Shown here: positions 1-7,489 of the stretch, piece after piece | How the letters are laid out: the number at the start of each line of letters is the position of its first letter | Numbering within the stretch: position 1 is the first letter of the stretch | Assembly: GCA_017544125.1 (NCBI GenBank) | Contig: JAFYET010000141.1 | Span: 1 to 16,885 of the forward strand | Direction of reading: 5' to 3' | Origin: Ruminococcus sp. | GTDB taxonomy: Bacteria > Bacillota > Clostridia > Oscillospirales > Ruminococcaceae | Length of the DNA stretch: 16,885 nucleotides | Position numbers and translations under genes: made by a program | Notes under the pieces: generated by a model | Told to the model about the DNA's origin: nothing | The model's input: only the letters and a program-made list of their open reading frames with translations | Databases searched by the model: none

Positions 1-6
1 AATACT

Positions 7-429
7 ATGTGGAACTTAATAAAGACTAACGACGATATAAACGAACTTATGGCGTGCTTCGGTGGCTTTGAAAACAGCTGTGTCTGCTCGGTGAAATACC
101 GCTCGGGGGCGTATGTGGGGGCGGTGAGTGAGCATTTCATAAACGATGATATGTCGCTCTCTGTGATATTGCAGCGCAGGAGCAGGGGCTTCGTGCAGAG
201 CTTTGAGCTGCTTTTCCGTGATATACGCCTGCTCAGGCTCGAGCCTATGAGCAAGGGTATGGAGTGCTATCTCACAAGCGCTACCCTCAGATTTACCGAC
301 ACCGGCATCACCTTTTCCACCTGGGACGATTTCAACACCGTCAACGCCGATTCAGATATCCTGCTTATAACCGCCGCCTCCCTCCTCTGGCGTGATGTCA
401 GCGAAACGGTGAACAGCACTGCGGTCTGA
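7..429 (+). CDS. Hypothetical protein, 140 residues (start may lie upstream)
   Basis: I do not recognise a characterised family. The protein is small, apparently soluble and cytoplasmic, with no signal peptide or membrane segment. It opens with a GGFENSCVCSVKY stretch (about residues 19-31) that resembles, from memory, uncharacterised small clostridial proteins with a GGFHDSC-like motif; this is a weak recollection, not a search result. The mixture of short beta-prone strands with aromatic and charged residues suggests a compact alpha/beta fold. The frame is open to the first base of the window, so the ATG at position 7 may not be the true start, and no ribosome binding site can be judged. 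The gene is convergent with leuD and is followed at once by a degenerate repeat with a GC-rich hairpin. Confidence 0.6.
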   Translation: MWNLIKTNDDINELMACFGGFENSCVCSVKYRSGAYVGAVSEHFINDDMSLSVILQRRSRGFVQSFELLFRDIRLLRLEPMSKGMECYLTSATLRFTDTGITFSTWDDFNTVNADSDILLITAASLLWRDVSETVNSTAV

Positions 430-485
430 TGCATAATGCTAAGCATAATTAAGAAGTCCGCCTGCGGCGGACGGATTTTAAAGTG
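430..485. repeat. Degenerate partial copy of the AT-rich/palindrome mosaic repeat
   Basis: Immediately after the stop codon at 427-429 lies GCATAATGCTAAGCATAATT, then the perfect hairpin GTCCGCC-TGC-GGCGGAC (456-472) and GGATTTTAAA. The inverse complement of the first part (AATTATGCTTAGC) recurs in the right end of the copy near 16285. GGATTTTAAA also follows the palindrome of that copy near 16168. The hairpin may weakly terminate the upstream gene, but no proper T-run follows. Confidence 0.55.
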
Positions 486-507
486 TCATTACTGGAGGCG
501 GCACACC

Positions 508-539
508 AAAAAAGCTCTGCCGCACATACGGCAGAGCTT
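508..539 (-). terminator. Intrinsic terminator of the leuC-Dabb-leuD operon
   Basis: There is a perfect 11-bp stem, AAGCTCTGCCG at 512-522 pairing with 529-539, with a six-base loop. On the minus strand it is followed by a run of six T. It starts 6 bases after the leuD stop codon. Confidence 0.85.
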
Positions 540-545
540 GATTTA

Positions 546-1034
546 TTACTGTTCGTTTTTGAGGGAGTTGAGCAGACCGTTTGAGTTGATGATGTTTATC
601 AGAAACTCGGGGAATGCTGTTCCCTGGTATGTCTCACCCTTGGTCTTGTTGGTGATAACACCCGTCTCGAAGTCTATCTCCACCTCGTCGCCTGCTTCGA
701 TGCTCTGCGCAGCCTCGGGGCACTCGATTATCGGCAGACCGATGTTTATCGCATTGCGGTAGAATATCCTCGCAAAGGTCTTTGCTATTACGCAGGATAT
801 GCCGCTTGCCTTGATGGCGATAGGTGCGTGCTCTCTTGACGAGCCGCAGCCGAAGTTTGACTCAGCGACCATTATGTCGCCCTCTTTGACATTCTTGACA
901 AAGTCAATGTCTATATCCTCCATGCAGTGCTCAGCGAGCGCCTTATGGTCGGGGTTATTTAAGTATCTTGCGGGTATGATAACATCAGTATCCACGTTAT
1001 CGCCGTACTTATGAACTTTTCCGCATACCTTCAT
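546..1034 (-). CDS. leuD: 3-isopropylmalate dehydratase small subunit
   Basis: Small subunit of isopropylmalate isomerase, which with LeuC converts 2-isopropylmalate to 3-isopropylmalate in leucine biosynthesis. The 162 residues fit the short clostridial/archaeal-type LeuD. Visible family motifs are [17 protein letters not shown] (11-27), containing the substrate-recognition YLNNPD loop, and [12 protein letters not shown] (60-71), the signature of the aconitase swivel domain. [15 protein letters not shown] follows in the C-terminal half. The ATG at 1034 is preceded by AAGGAG with 9 bases of spacing. It is the last gene of the unit, 29 bases after the Dabb gene, and is followed by a strong terminator. 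The assignment is secure; homologous homoaconitase-type small subunits are the only serious alternative, and leuC next door argues against them. Confidence 0.95.
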   Translation of the reverse strand: MKVCGKVHKYGDNVDTDVIIPARYLNNPDHKALAEHCMEDIDIDFVKNVKEGDIMVAESNFGCGSSREHAPIAIKASGISCVIAKTFARIFYRNAINIGLPIIECPEAAQSIEAGDEVEIDFETGVITNKTKGETYQGTAFPEFLINIINSNGLLNSLKNEQ

Positions 1035-1063
1035 AGTATTATTCTCCTTATTCTTATTTGATA

Positions 1064-1366
1064 TTAAAGCACAACATAGTCAATGCACTTTCTGTCTGTG
1101 ACTACGCTTCTTATAAATCCTGCGACCTCTAAGTGGTCGGGGTTCTTCTGATAGGCTGCAAGCGCCGCCTCATCGGTAAATGTGGCATCGAGCATCATGT
1201 CGGCATTTGAGCTGTCAAGATTGTCGATGTATACCTTTATTCTTTCAAGACCTTCTATCCTGCCCCTCAAGCGTTCAAGACCACGCTTTGACTTTATCAG
1301 CGCATTGGTCTTTTCCTGCTCGGTCAGGTCATCTCTTAGCGTCCAGATTATAACGTGTCTTACCAT
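1064..1366 (-). CDS. Dabb (stress-responsive alpha/beta barrel) domain protein
   Basis: This 100-residue protein is almost entirely a Dabb domain. It opens with the typical [19 protein letters not shown] strand-helix, and the second half [20 protein letters not shown] followed by [16 protein letters not shown] (about 62-98) is diagnostic. Dabb proteins form small dimeric ferredoxin-like barrels; some bind small molecules or act as cyclases, but most have no known reaction. The gene starts two bases after the leuC stop triplet begins to clear (one base between TAA and ATG), and its AGAAGG ribosome binding site lies inside the end of leuC, so translation is probably coupled. Lying between leuC and leuD it should be made with the dehydratase. 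Whether it acts in leucine synthesis is unknown. Confidence 0.88.
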   Translation of the reverse strand: MVRHVIIWTLRDDLTEQEKTNALIKSKRGLERLRGRIEGLERIKVYIDNLDSSNADMMLDATFTDEAALAAYQKNPDHLEVAGFIRSVVTDRKCIDYVVL

Positions 1367-1367
1367 T

Positions 1368-2642
1368 TTACACGCCTTCTTCCATTATCTCCTGCGGCTG
1401 GGATATCTTACCCGTTACCGCAGATGCAGCTGCAACATAGGGTGATGCAAGGTAGACCTCGCTCTCGGGGTGACCCATACGTCCTACGAAGTTTCTGTTT
1501 GTTGTGGCTACTGCTCTCTCACCCTTTGCAAGTATGCCCATATGACCGCCGAGGCAGGGGCCGCAGGTGGGGGTGGACACAGCGCACCCTGCGTTTATGA
1601 ATATCTCCAAAAGCCCCTCTTTCATAGCCTGTAAGTATACAGTCTGTGTTGCGGGTATAACTATGCACCTTACATTCTCGGCGATGTGTCTGTCCTTCAG
1701 TATCTCGGCAGCGGCTCTTATATCCTCTATCCTGCCGTTTGTGCATGAACCGATAACTACCTGATCAATTGCCACCTCGGGCATATCATCAAAGGTCTTA
1801 GCGTTTTCGGGCAGGTGCGGGAATGCAACTGTGGGCTTTATCTCGCTAAGGTCGATATCGTAAACTGCATCGTACTCTGCGTCATCGTCAGCCTCGAATA
1901 CTGTGAACTCTCTGTCCACTCTGCCCGAGCAGTAAGCACGGGTAACATCGTCAACTGCGAATATACCGTTCTTAGCACCTGCTTCTATCGCCATGTTAGC
2001 GATACACAGCCTGTCCTCCATGGTGAGGTTTTTAAGCCCCTCGCCCGAGAACTCCATTGACTTGTAGAGTGCGCCGTCAACGCCTATCATGCCGATTATG
2101 TGGAGTATAACGTCCTTGGCTGCGCTGTACTTGGGCAGCTTGCCTGTGATGTTGAATTTTATAGCCGACGGCACCTTGAACCACGCCTTGCCGGTAGCCA
2201 TGCCTGCGCACATATCGGTCGAGCCCACGCCAGTTGAGAATGCGCCAAGTGCGCCGTATGTACAGGTGTGCGAGTCAGCACCGATAACGCAGTCGCCCGG
2301 GGCAACAAGCCCTTTCTCGGGGAGCAGTGCGTGCTCTATGCCCATATCACCCACATCATAGAAATGCTTGATGCAGTAGCCCTTGCAGAAATCCCTGCAC
2401 TGCTTTGCGTTCTCGGCAGATTTGATATCCTTGTTAGGTGTGAAGTGGTCCATGACCATTGTTACCTTCTGTGTATCAAACACGCTGTCAAAGCCTGCCT
2501 TATTAAATTCGTTGATAGCCACGGGCGATGTTACGTCATTGCCCAGCACGAGGTCGAGCTTTGCCATTATCAGCTGCCCTGCCTTTACCTCGTCAAGCCC
2601 TGCGTGTGCCGCCAGGACCTTCTGTGTCATTGTCATACCCAA
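1368..2642 (-). CDS. leuC: 3-isopropylmalate dehydratase large subunit
   Basis: Catalytic large subunit of isopropylmalate isomerase, an aconitase-family [4Fe-4S] enzyme of leucine biosynthesis. Its 424 residues match the shorter clostridial/archaeal form. The three cluster cysteines are visible at C300 ([10 protein letters not shown]) and C360/C363 (TCGPCLGG). [27 protein letters not shown] sequence (121-143) and [11 protein letters not shown] (382-391) are also family hallmarks. I chose the TTG start at 2642: AGGAG at 2652-2656 lies 9 bases from it but 15 bases from the in-frame ATG at 2636, and related proteins commonly begin MGMTMTQK. Downstream come the coupled Dabb gene and leuD. The leader upstream contains a long mosaic repeat, between the gene and its best promoter. 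Confidence 0.95.
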   Translation of the reverse strand: MGMTMTQKVLAAHAGLDEVKAGQLIMAKLDLVLGNDVTSPVAINEFNKAGFDSVFDTQKVTMVMDHFTPNKDIKSAENAKQCRDFCKGYCIKHFYDVGDMGIEHALLPEKGLVAPGDCVIGADSHTCTYGALGAFSTGVGSTDMCAGMATGKAWFKVPSAIKFNITGKLPKYSAAKDVILHIIGMIGVDGALYKSMEFSGEGLKNLTMEDRLCIANMAIEAGAKNGIFAVDDVTRAYCSGRVDREFTVFEADDDAEYDAVYDIDLSEIKPTVAFPHLPENAKTFDDMPEVAIDQVVIGSCTNGRIEDIRAAAEILKDRHIAENVRCIVIPATQTVYLQAMKEGLLEIFINAGCAVSTPTCGPCLGGHMGILAKGERAVATTNRNFVGRMGHPESEVYLASPYVAAASAVTGKISQPQEIMEEGV

Positions 2643-2664
2643 AGTAAAACACTCCTATCCTTAC

Positions 2665-2876
2665 TAATGCATAATTCATAATGCATAATGCATAATTATT
2701 GTATCGCCCTGCGGGCGATGATATGCCCATTCGGGCGCTCAGCAATGCATAGTTTCGCACAGCATTTTGCAATAACTCATAAGTGCTGATCAATAATCAG
2801 CGGCGCAGCCGCTTTTAAAACCGTCCTGCGCAGCAGGACACCTCAATTATGCATTATGAATTATGCATTATGCATT
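2665..2876. repeat. Mosaic repeat copy 1: AT-rich inverted arms around GC-rich palindromes
   Basis: The left arm (2667-2698) and right arm (2845-2876) are built from TGCATAA/TTCATAA units in inverse orientation and can pair over about 30 bases. Inside are several short palindromes: CGCCC-TGC-GGGCG (from 2705), GCCC-ATTC-GGGC (from 2725), GCGGC-GCA-GCCGC (2800-2812) and GTCCTGC-GCAGGAC-like sequence (2823-2839). No open reading frame in it looks real. It lies in the probable 5' leader of leuC and ends about 9 bases before the leuC ribosome binding site. Confidence 0.85.
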
Positions 2877-2904
2877 TAATCAGCATCGCTTTCCATACAC
2901 AATT

Positions 2905-2933
2905 ATTATACCATATTTCCAATGCAAGGTAAA
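2905..2933 (-). promoter_or_regulatory. Probable sigma-A promoter of the leu operon
   Basis: On the minus strand, TTTACC (2933-2928) and a perfect TATAAT (2910-2905) are separated by 17 bases, and TGG precedes the -10 box (extended -10). The start point would be near 2898, giving a leader of about 255 bases before the leuC start, most of it repeat copy 1. No T-box core (GGTGG/ACCGCG type) was seen in this leader. Confidence 0.6.
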
Positions 2934-3067
2934 CAAATATTTTTGTATTATTTGTTAAGAATTATTCCTGCTTTTGTTAAGGCGAGGGCGCATTACAGCA
3001 TTTTACTTGTATCACCCGTGCAAAAGTGCTGATAATAATACCAAACGCACGAAAGGAGAAATGAAAA

Positions 3068-3247
3068 ATGTCACTTAAAAGCTCGCCCTTAGTCAAAGGC
3101 ATATCAACAGGCATAACCGTCGGCACAGCGGCGTTTGTGCTCACAAGCAAGCTGAACAAAGGCAAGAAAAAGCTCAAAAGCGCCGCCGGCAGAGCCCTCG
3201 AAAGCCTTGCCGAAATGGTCGATGAGATAACTGACAGGCTGAGATGA
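3068..3247 (+). CDS. Small YtxH-like membrane-anchored protein, 59 residues
   Basis: The gene starts at the ATG at 3068 and ends with TGA at 3245-3247. AGGAG (3054-3058) lies 9 bases upstream, whereas the earlier ATG at 3061 gives only five codons. The protein has a hydrophobic, glycine-rich segment (about residues 9-27, GISTGITVGTAAFVLTS), then a lysine-rich stretch (KLNKGKKKLK) and an amphipathic helix (about 38-58, RALESLAEMVDEITDRL). This layout matches short clostridial YtxH-like proteins, which have no defined biochemical role. An inner-membrane anchor with a cytoplasmic helix is inferred. It forms its own unit, divergent from the leu operon and convergent with cotJ, and ends in a strong terminator. 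Confidence 0.75.
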   Translation: MSLKSSPLVKGISTGITVGTAAFVLTSKLNKGKKKLKSAAGRALESLAEMVDEITDRLR

Positions 3248-3250
3248 AAT

Positions 3251-3275
3251 AAGCTCCCCTTTGGGGAGCTTTTTT
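3251..3275 (+). terminator. Intrinsic terminator, probably bidirectional
   Basis: AAGCTCCCC (3251-3259) pairs with GGGGAGCTT after a two-base loop and is followed by a T-run to 3275. It begins three bases after the stop codon of the 59-residue gene. On the minus strand it lies about 18 bases past the cotJC stop, but with a poorer T-tract (TTATTT). The stem is the same as in the terminator at 4520-4544. Confidence 0.85.
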
Positions 3276-3292
3276 AGGTCAACAGTCAACTG

Positions 3293-3904
3293 TTATTTCT
3301 TGAGCTTCGGCTTGTCAAAAGACGGGTTGAAGGCGTAGAAATTCTTTTCGTCGAGCATATCGGTGATTATGCGCAGGCTCTCGCCGAAGCGCTGGTAGTG
3401 GACTATCTCACGCTCACGCAGGAATTTTATCGGCTCTCTCACATCAGGGTCATCTGCAAGGCGGAGAATGTTGTCATAGGTCAGTCTTGCTTTCTGCTCG
3501 GCGGCAAGGTCTTCATTAAGGTCAGCTATCACATCGCCCGTTGACTGGAAATAATCAGCCGAGAAGGGCACGCCCGCAGCCGATACGGGGTATATGCCCG
3601 TGGTGTGGTCGATAAAGTAAGCATCAAAGCCCTGCTCCTTTATCTGCTTCGGGGTCAGGTTTCGGGTCAGCTGGTAGATGATAGCCGATATCATCTCCAT
3701 GTGCGAAAGCTCCTCTGTGCCGATGTCGGTAAGCATTGCCTGCACCTCTCTTGTGGGGGCGGCATAGCGCTGGCTGAGATACCGAAGCGCTGCCCCCGCC
3801 TCACCGTCGGGACCGCCCAGCTGGCTCATTATCAGCTTTGCAAGGGCAGGATCGGGGTCTTTGATATTGACGGGGTATTGCAGCCTTTTTTCGTAAGCAA
3901 ACAT
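3293..3904 (-). CDS. cotJC: Spore coat protein CotJC, manganese-catalase family
   Basis: CotJC is an inner spore-coat protein homologous to dimanganese catalases, which break down hydrogen peroxide. The 203 residues match the family. All five dimanganese ligands of the Lactiplantibacillus enzyme appear to be kept: E35 (GEAGAALRYLSQ), E65 and H68 (TEELSH), E136 (LAAEQKAR) and H169 (REREIVHYQRF). The 33-residue gap between the last two equals that in the reference enzyme as I remember it. The C-terminus is short, as usual for CotJC. The start ATG overlaps the cotJB stop (TGATG), with a GGGGTGAGGG binding site inside cotJB, so translation is coupled. In Bacillus subtilis the operon is made in the mother cell under sigma-E; here that control is inferred. 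Confidence 0.95.
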   Translation of the reverse strand: MFAYEKRLQYPVNIKDPDPALAKLIMSQLGGPDGEAGAALRYLSQRYAAPTREVQAMLTDIGTEELSHMEMISAIIYQLTRNLTPKQIKEQGFDAYFIDHTTGIYPVSAAGVPFSADYFQSTGDVIADLNEDLAAEQKARLTYDNILRLADDPDVREPIKFLREREIVHYQRFGESLRIITDMLDEKNFYAFNPSFDKPKLKK

Positions 3905-4191
3905 CAGCCCTCACCCCTTTCATACTCACTCACCCATGGGAACGGCTCGCATACCCACTGCCATTTCTTATCGCTCTCATCAAGGGCATTCTCCATGCAC
4001 AGAACGCCGAAGTTTTTTTCATACTCGGCTTTTGCCTTGTCAAGCGCCTGCTTTTGCTTTTTGAAGTAGGCAATGCCCTTTTCGCAGGTGGGGTGTGAAT
4101 CGAGGTAGAGGTTAGCCTCGGTAAGTGCGAATGACAGCTGCTGTATTCTGAGCATTGCAGCCTGCCTTAGCTTTCTGTCATCTCTTTCCAC
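3904..4191 (-). CDS. cotJB: Spore coat protein CotJB
   Basis: CotJB is a small helical spore-coat protein needed, with CotJA, for CotJC assembly. The 95 residues show the family pattern: LRIQQLSFALTEANLYLDSHPTC (about 14-36), then a helical KKQKQALDKAKAEYEKNFG segment, and the closing WQWVCEPFPW motif. It starts with GTG at 4191, chosen because AGGAGG (4206-4201) lies exactly 9 bases upstream; no better ATG is present. The start lies 14 bases inside the end of cotJA, and the stop shares a base with the cotJC start, giving a tightly coupled three-gene operon. Confidence 0.92.
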   Translation of the reverse strand: MERDDRKLRQAAMLRIQQLSFALTEANLYLDSHPTCEKGIAYFKKQKQALDKAKAEYEKNFGVLCMENALDESDKKWQWVCEPFPWVSEYERGEG

Positions 4192-4417
4192 AGCTGACCG
4201 CCTCCTCTCCTATAAACGGCTTGTCAAGGCAGGGAAAGATGGTGCCTCTGCTGAGCGCAACGTCATCTTCATACACCCTGCCCCATTTCTGAAACGGCAC
4301 ATATGCCATAGCATATGCAAGCCGCTCGGGCAGCACGTCAGAGCCTGTGTTTGTGACAATACACTCATCGCCCTCGCCCAATAGCTGCCCCAGCGTGCAG
4401 CTGTCAAACATATCCAT
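4178..4417 (-). CDS. cotJA: Spore coat associated protein CotJA
   Basis: CotJA is the short first protein of the cotJ spore-coat operon. Visible family features are LAYAMAYVPFQKWGRVYEDDVALSRGTIFP-type sequence, which fits the AYVPxQxW...Y....AL..GTIFPxLxxPF pattern. The frame is open up to 4492, but AAAGGAG at 4435-4429 lies 11 bases before the ATG at 4417 and 17 before the next ATG (4411). I therefore start at 4417, giving 79 residues, close to the usual size. The 100-base gap upstream holds no convincing sigma-E promoter; CATAGCAT near 4455 is a poor -10 candidate. It overlaps cotJB by 14 bases. Confidence 0.9.
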   Translation of the reverse strand: MDMFDSCTLGQLLGEGDECIVTNTGSDVLPERLAYAMAYVPFQKWGRVYEDDVALSRGTIFPCLDKPFIGEEAVSCGKR

Positions 4418-4517
4418 AAATATATCAACTCCTTTTCGGTTTATGGTATATGCTATGCAGATGGCGGGCTTGGTGATAATCGAGGAAAACAAGGCGGTTT
4501 CAGTGAACTGTTAAATG

Positions 4518-4544
4518 AAAAAAGCTCCCCTCGGGGAGCTTTTT
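4518..4544 (-). terminator. Intrinsic terminator of the ABC transporter operon
   Basis: AAAAGCTCCCC pairs with GGGGAGCTTTT over a two-base TC loop, with six T following on the minus strand. It begins 4 bases after the permease stop codon. It separates the transporter operon from the downstream cotJ operon on the same strand. Confidence 0.9.
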
Positions 4545-4547
4545 AGA

Positions 4548-6653
4548 CTATCTTTCATTCTTTATCATGACCCTGCTTGTAAGGTAGGTTATCACAAAAT
4601 AGCCGCCGAAGATCAGCAGCACTATGCCGCCTGTGAGCAGAGTTGATGAGAGCATACTCGTAGTGCCCAGCTGGTCGAGGAAGAAGAATGCAAACTTCAT
4701 ACCGAATACCGAGTGAATGAGCGCCAGTATCAGCGGGAATGCAAAGAACAACGCCGTCTGTATAAACAGCGAGCCTGTGATGTCACGCTCGTCTGCGCCT
4801 ATCTTTCTGAGCATATCGTATCTGCTAAGGCTGTCAGCACAATCAGAGAGTGAGCGAAGCGCAAGTATAGCGCCGCAGGTTATCAAAAATACTATGCCGA
4901 TGTAAAGCCCAAGGAATGTCACCAGCGCCTTTGTGCCGATGTTAGCCTGCGCCAGCATCTGCCTTGTTATGCGGTATACTGTTGCGTATTCCTTTTCTAT
5001 CTGCCCGTCCTCCGGCTCGTCATCGCCTATGAGGTTTTCGTGCAGGTCGTCGTTTGTGAGTATGTCGTCATACTCGGCTATCTTTTCCTTGTCGTCGGTG
5101 TTGTAGTTGGCTGTGAGTATATACTCTTTTGTGCAGTCAAGGTCAGCCGCACTGTCGGGTATAACTGTAATGCCGTAGTTGTAGGGTATGCTTGACAGCT
5201 CGACAGTACCCTCGATGCACTTATCATATTTAGGCTTCAGCTTATGCCCGAATACGGTTATCTCCTGCCCGTGTTCAAGGGGAATGTTTCTGAGATCTGT
5301 CTGCTGCTCTATATTGCAAAGCTCAAAATACTCATCATCAGCAAGGCTCTGCCCCGGCAGCCCGAAGAGCTTCATAAGTGCGTTGTAGTCGCTGAGTGAT
5401 ATTACGTTTTCGGTCATTTCGCCGTAGGCATCACCTAAGTATTCTATATCCTTGCTTTCACCTGTGGCTTTTACCACCTCATCAAGGTGCTGCCCGTAGT
5501 AGACCGATGCGGTGTAATCTGTGTCGCAAAGCATATGGCATATGCAGGAGCTTTCAAAGTATTTGTCAGGGTCGATGCCCGCTTCTCTCAGCTTTGCTTC
5601 GGCATCTATTGTCTGATATACACGCTCTTTGGTGCTCTTGTTGTACATAACAACGCCCATGCCTATCTGATAATCAGCAGGGCAGCATTTTTCAAGGTTC
5701 TCGTTCATCGAATTGCGTATGGTAAACGCCCCGCACAAAGAGCATATGGTCACAAACAGCATAAGGCATATAAGTGTCAGCGAGAATACCATTGTGCCCA
5801 CCTTTGAGCTTAGCTGCCTGAATGTAAAGGCATTGAGCCCCCTGAAATAGAGCTTCTTTGATGACATGAATACCCTTAGCAGCATACCCGATACCGAGCG
5901 GAACAAAAAGTAAGTCGAAACACAGCCTATAACTATGAATATGAGTATGTCCTTAGGTTCAAGCCCCCTTGTGCGCCAGCCTACGAAGTAGTAAGCAAAC
6001 GCCAGTGCAGCAGCTGATATCAAAAACATAACAGCGCATACCGCAGGGTTTGCAGCCCTGAGCTTTTCCGACCTCTTGCCTGCGTTCATAAGGTCAATGA
6101 GCTTTCTTTTGCCTATCATCACGGTGTTAAAGAACATCACCACAAAATACATCATGCCAAAGTATATCAGCGTCTTGATGATAGCGCCGCCCGATACGGT
6201 GAAGTGATACTTTGACATATCGGCTTCAAAAAGGCTTGCCACAAATGAGCTTGATATCTGCGAAAGCCCTATGCCTATCAGAAGTCCCACAAAAAGCGAG
6301 CCTGCGCCTATCACTAAAGTCTCGCAAAGCAGCAAAAGCGATATGCCGCCCTTGCTCATGCCAAGGGTGAGATATAAGGCAAACTCACGGTTTCGCCTTT
6401 TCATAAGAAAACGGCTTGCATACACTATCAGAAGCCCCAGCACAACAGCTACGAAAACGGAAGTTCCCGCAAGTATCTGGTTAAGTCTCTTTATCATATC
6501 TCTTGTGTCAGCGGTGACACGCAGGTATGAAGTCTGCGTCTCAATGGCGTTAAAAAGATAGAACACCGACACGCCGACTATCAGCGTGAAAAAGTATATG
6601 GCATAGTCACGCAGGCTCTGCCTGATGTTACGAAGTGTCAGCTTAAAGAGCAT
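4548..6653 (-). CDS. BceB-type ABC transporter permease (FtsX-like)
   Basis: This 701-residue membrane protein has the BceB layout: ten predicted transmembrane helices, seven before (about residues 17-312) and three after (about 570-695) one large extracytoplasmic domain of some 260 residues. That domain is characteristic of peptide-antibiotic detoxification and sensing transporters acting on lipid II-cycle inhibitors such as bacitracin. FtsX-like segments are seen around KRRNREFALYLTLGMSK (86-102) and RYDMLRKIGADERDITGSL near the C-terminus. GGAGGTG (6669-6663) sits 9 bases before the ATG, inside the ATPase gene, which it overlaps by 11 bases. The substrate cannot be told from sequence. It is somewhat longer than typical BceB (about 650). 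Other MacB/FtsX-like permeases have a different helix count, so BceB is preferred. Confidence 0.9.
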   Translation of the reverse strand: MLFKLTLRNIRQSLRDYAIYFFTLIVGVSVFYLFNAIETQTSYLRVTADTRDMIKRLNQILAGTSVFVAVVLGLLIVYASRFLMKRRNREFALYLTLGMSKGGISLLLLCETLVIGAGSLFVGLLIGIGLSQISSSFVASLFEADMSKYHFTVSGGAIIKTLIYFGMMYFVVMFFNTVMIGKRKLIDLMNAGKRSEKLRAANPAVCAVMFLISAAALAFAYYFVGWRTRGLEPKDILIFIVIGCVSTYFLFRSVSGMLLRVFMSSKKLYFRGLNAFTFRQLSSKVGTMVFSLTLICLMLFVTICSLCGAFTIRNSMNENLEKCCPADYQIGMGVVMYNKSTKERVYQTIDAEAKLREAGIDPDKYFESSCICHMLCDTDYTASVYYGQHLDEVVKATGESKDIEYLGDAYGEMTENVISLSDYNALMKLFGLPGQSLADDEYFELCNIEQQTDLRNIPLEHGQEITVFGHKLKPKYDKCIEGTVELSSIPYNYGITVIPDSAADLDCTKEYILTANYNTDDKEKIAEYDDILTNDDLHENLIGDDEPEDGQIEKEYATVYRITRQMLAQANIGTKALVTFLGLYIGIVFLITCGAILALRSLSDCADSLSRYDMLRKIGADERDITGSLFIQTALFFAFPLILALIHSVFGMKFAFFFLDQLGTTSMLSSTLLTGGIVLLIFGGYFVITYLTSRVMIKNER

Positions 6654-7407
6654 CGCTTAGGTCACCTCCGAGCAGGGTCACTACGTCGATTATCCTGTCA
6701 AAGAACTGCTTTCTTGTGTTGTCGCCCCTTGAAAGCTCGTTGAACACCTTGCCGTCCTTGATGAATATAACACGGCTCGCATAGCTTGCGGTAAAGCTGT
6801 CATGCGTTACCATAAGTATGGTAGCGCCGCACTCTTTGTTCAAGTAGCCAAAGCGCTCAAGCAGCAGCTTTGAGCTTTTTGAGTCAAGCGCACCGGTGGG
6901 CTCGTCTGCAAGTATCAGCTTTGGTGAAGTAACTATCGCCCTTGCAGATGCCACTCTCTGCTTCTGACCGCCCGACATCTGGTAGGGGTATTTTTGCAGC
7001 ACATCTGTTATCTCCAGCTGGGCTGCGACTTCATTTATGCGCTCCTCTATCTGCGCTGCGGGTTCTTTTTTTATGCTAAGCGCAAGGGCTATGTTTTCAT
7101 ACGCCGTCAGCGTGTCGAGCAGGTTGAAATCCTGAAAAATAAAGCCCAGCTTGTCACGCCTGAATTTGTTGAGCTCCTTGCCTTTGAGGGCTGTAATATC
7201 CGTATCCTCGAGCATTATCTTTCCGGCGGTCACTCCGTCGATAGTGGATATCACGTTTAACAGCGTCGTCTTGCCGCTGCCCGATGCACCCATTATCGCC
7301 GTGAACTCACCGCTCTCAACTTTCAGCGAGATATCGTCTATCGCCTTGGTCAGGCTTGAACGGCTGCCGTAGTATTTTTCTATGTGCTCTATCTTCAAAA
7401 GCTCCAT
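6643..7407 (-). CDS. BceA-type ABC transporter ATP-binding protein
   Basis: This 254-residue ATPase has all nucleotide-binding motifs: Walker A GASGSGKTT (40-48), Q-loop Q92 (FIFQDFNLLDTLTAYENI, typical of the LolD/MacB/BceA group), signature MSGGQ (144-148), Walker B LILADEP (164-170) with E169, D-loop ALD (173-175) and switch H202 (MVTHD). It energises the adjacent permease, probably in removing peptide antibiotics from their membrane target. The ATG at 7407 follows an AAGGAAAGGAAG binding site. It is the first gene of the operon, preceded by a sigma-A-like promoter and a BceR-like operator. BceRS-type regulator genes, often adjacent, are absent from the window, so control is probably from elsewhere. 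Confidence 0.93.
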   Translation of the reverse strand: MELLKIEHIEKYYGSRSSLTKAIDDISLKVESGEFTAIMGASGSGKTTLLNVISTIDGVTAGKIMLEDTDITALKGKELNKFRRDKLGFIFQDFNLLDTLTAYENIALALSIKKEPAAQIEERINEVAAQLEITDVLQKYPYQMSGGQKQRVASARAIVTSPKLILADEPTGALDSKSSKLLLERFGYLNKECGATILMVTHDSFTASYASRVIFIKDGKVFNELSRGDNTRKQFFDRIIDVVTLLGGDLSDAL

Positions 7408-7440
7408 TTTGTCATCTTCCTTTCCTTTGTCTGTGACTTC

Positions 7441-7469
7441 ATTATACCACAGCTTCCCGCCCTTGTCGA
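7441..7469 (-). promoter_or_regulatory. Sigma-A promoter of the BceAB-like operon
   Basis: On the minus strand TCGACA (7469-7464) and a perfect TATAAT (7446-7441) are separated by 17 bases. The start point would be near 7434, about 27 bases before the ATPase ATG. The -35 box differs from consensus by one base, which fits an activator-dependent promoter. Confidence 0.75.
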
Positions 7470-7489
7470 GCGTTTAATGTTACAAAGCA

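Noticed and set aside
436..762. 108-residue plus-strand frame over the leuD terminator and gene
   Set aside because: It crosses the repeat and terminator and is antisense to leuD; no ribosome binding site or family resemblance.
2593..2793. 66-residue frame starting in repeat copy 1, considered as a leu leader peptide
   Set aside because: It runs into leuC in another frame, has no ribosome binding site and no leucine codon cluster; most of it is repeat sequence.
2665..2876. CRISPR array or direct-repeat array
   Set aside because: Repeated units are inverted arms and palindromes without regular spacers; no array of evenly spaced direct repeats was found anywhere in the window.
2643..2900. T-box or leucine attenuator in the leuC leader
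   Set aside because: No T-box core sequence and no terminator/antiterminator pair apart from the repeat's own palindromes.
4418..4517. Sigma-E promoter before cotJA
   Set aside because: CATAGCAT and CATATACC are partial -10 matches, but no suitable ATA-type -35 box lies at the right distance.
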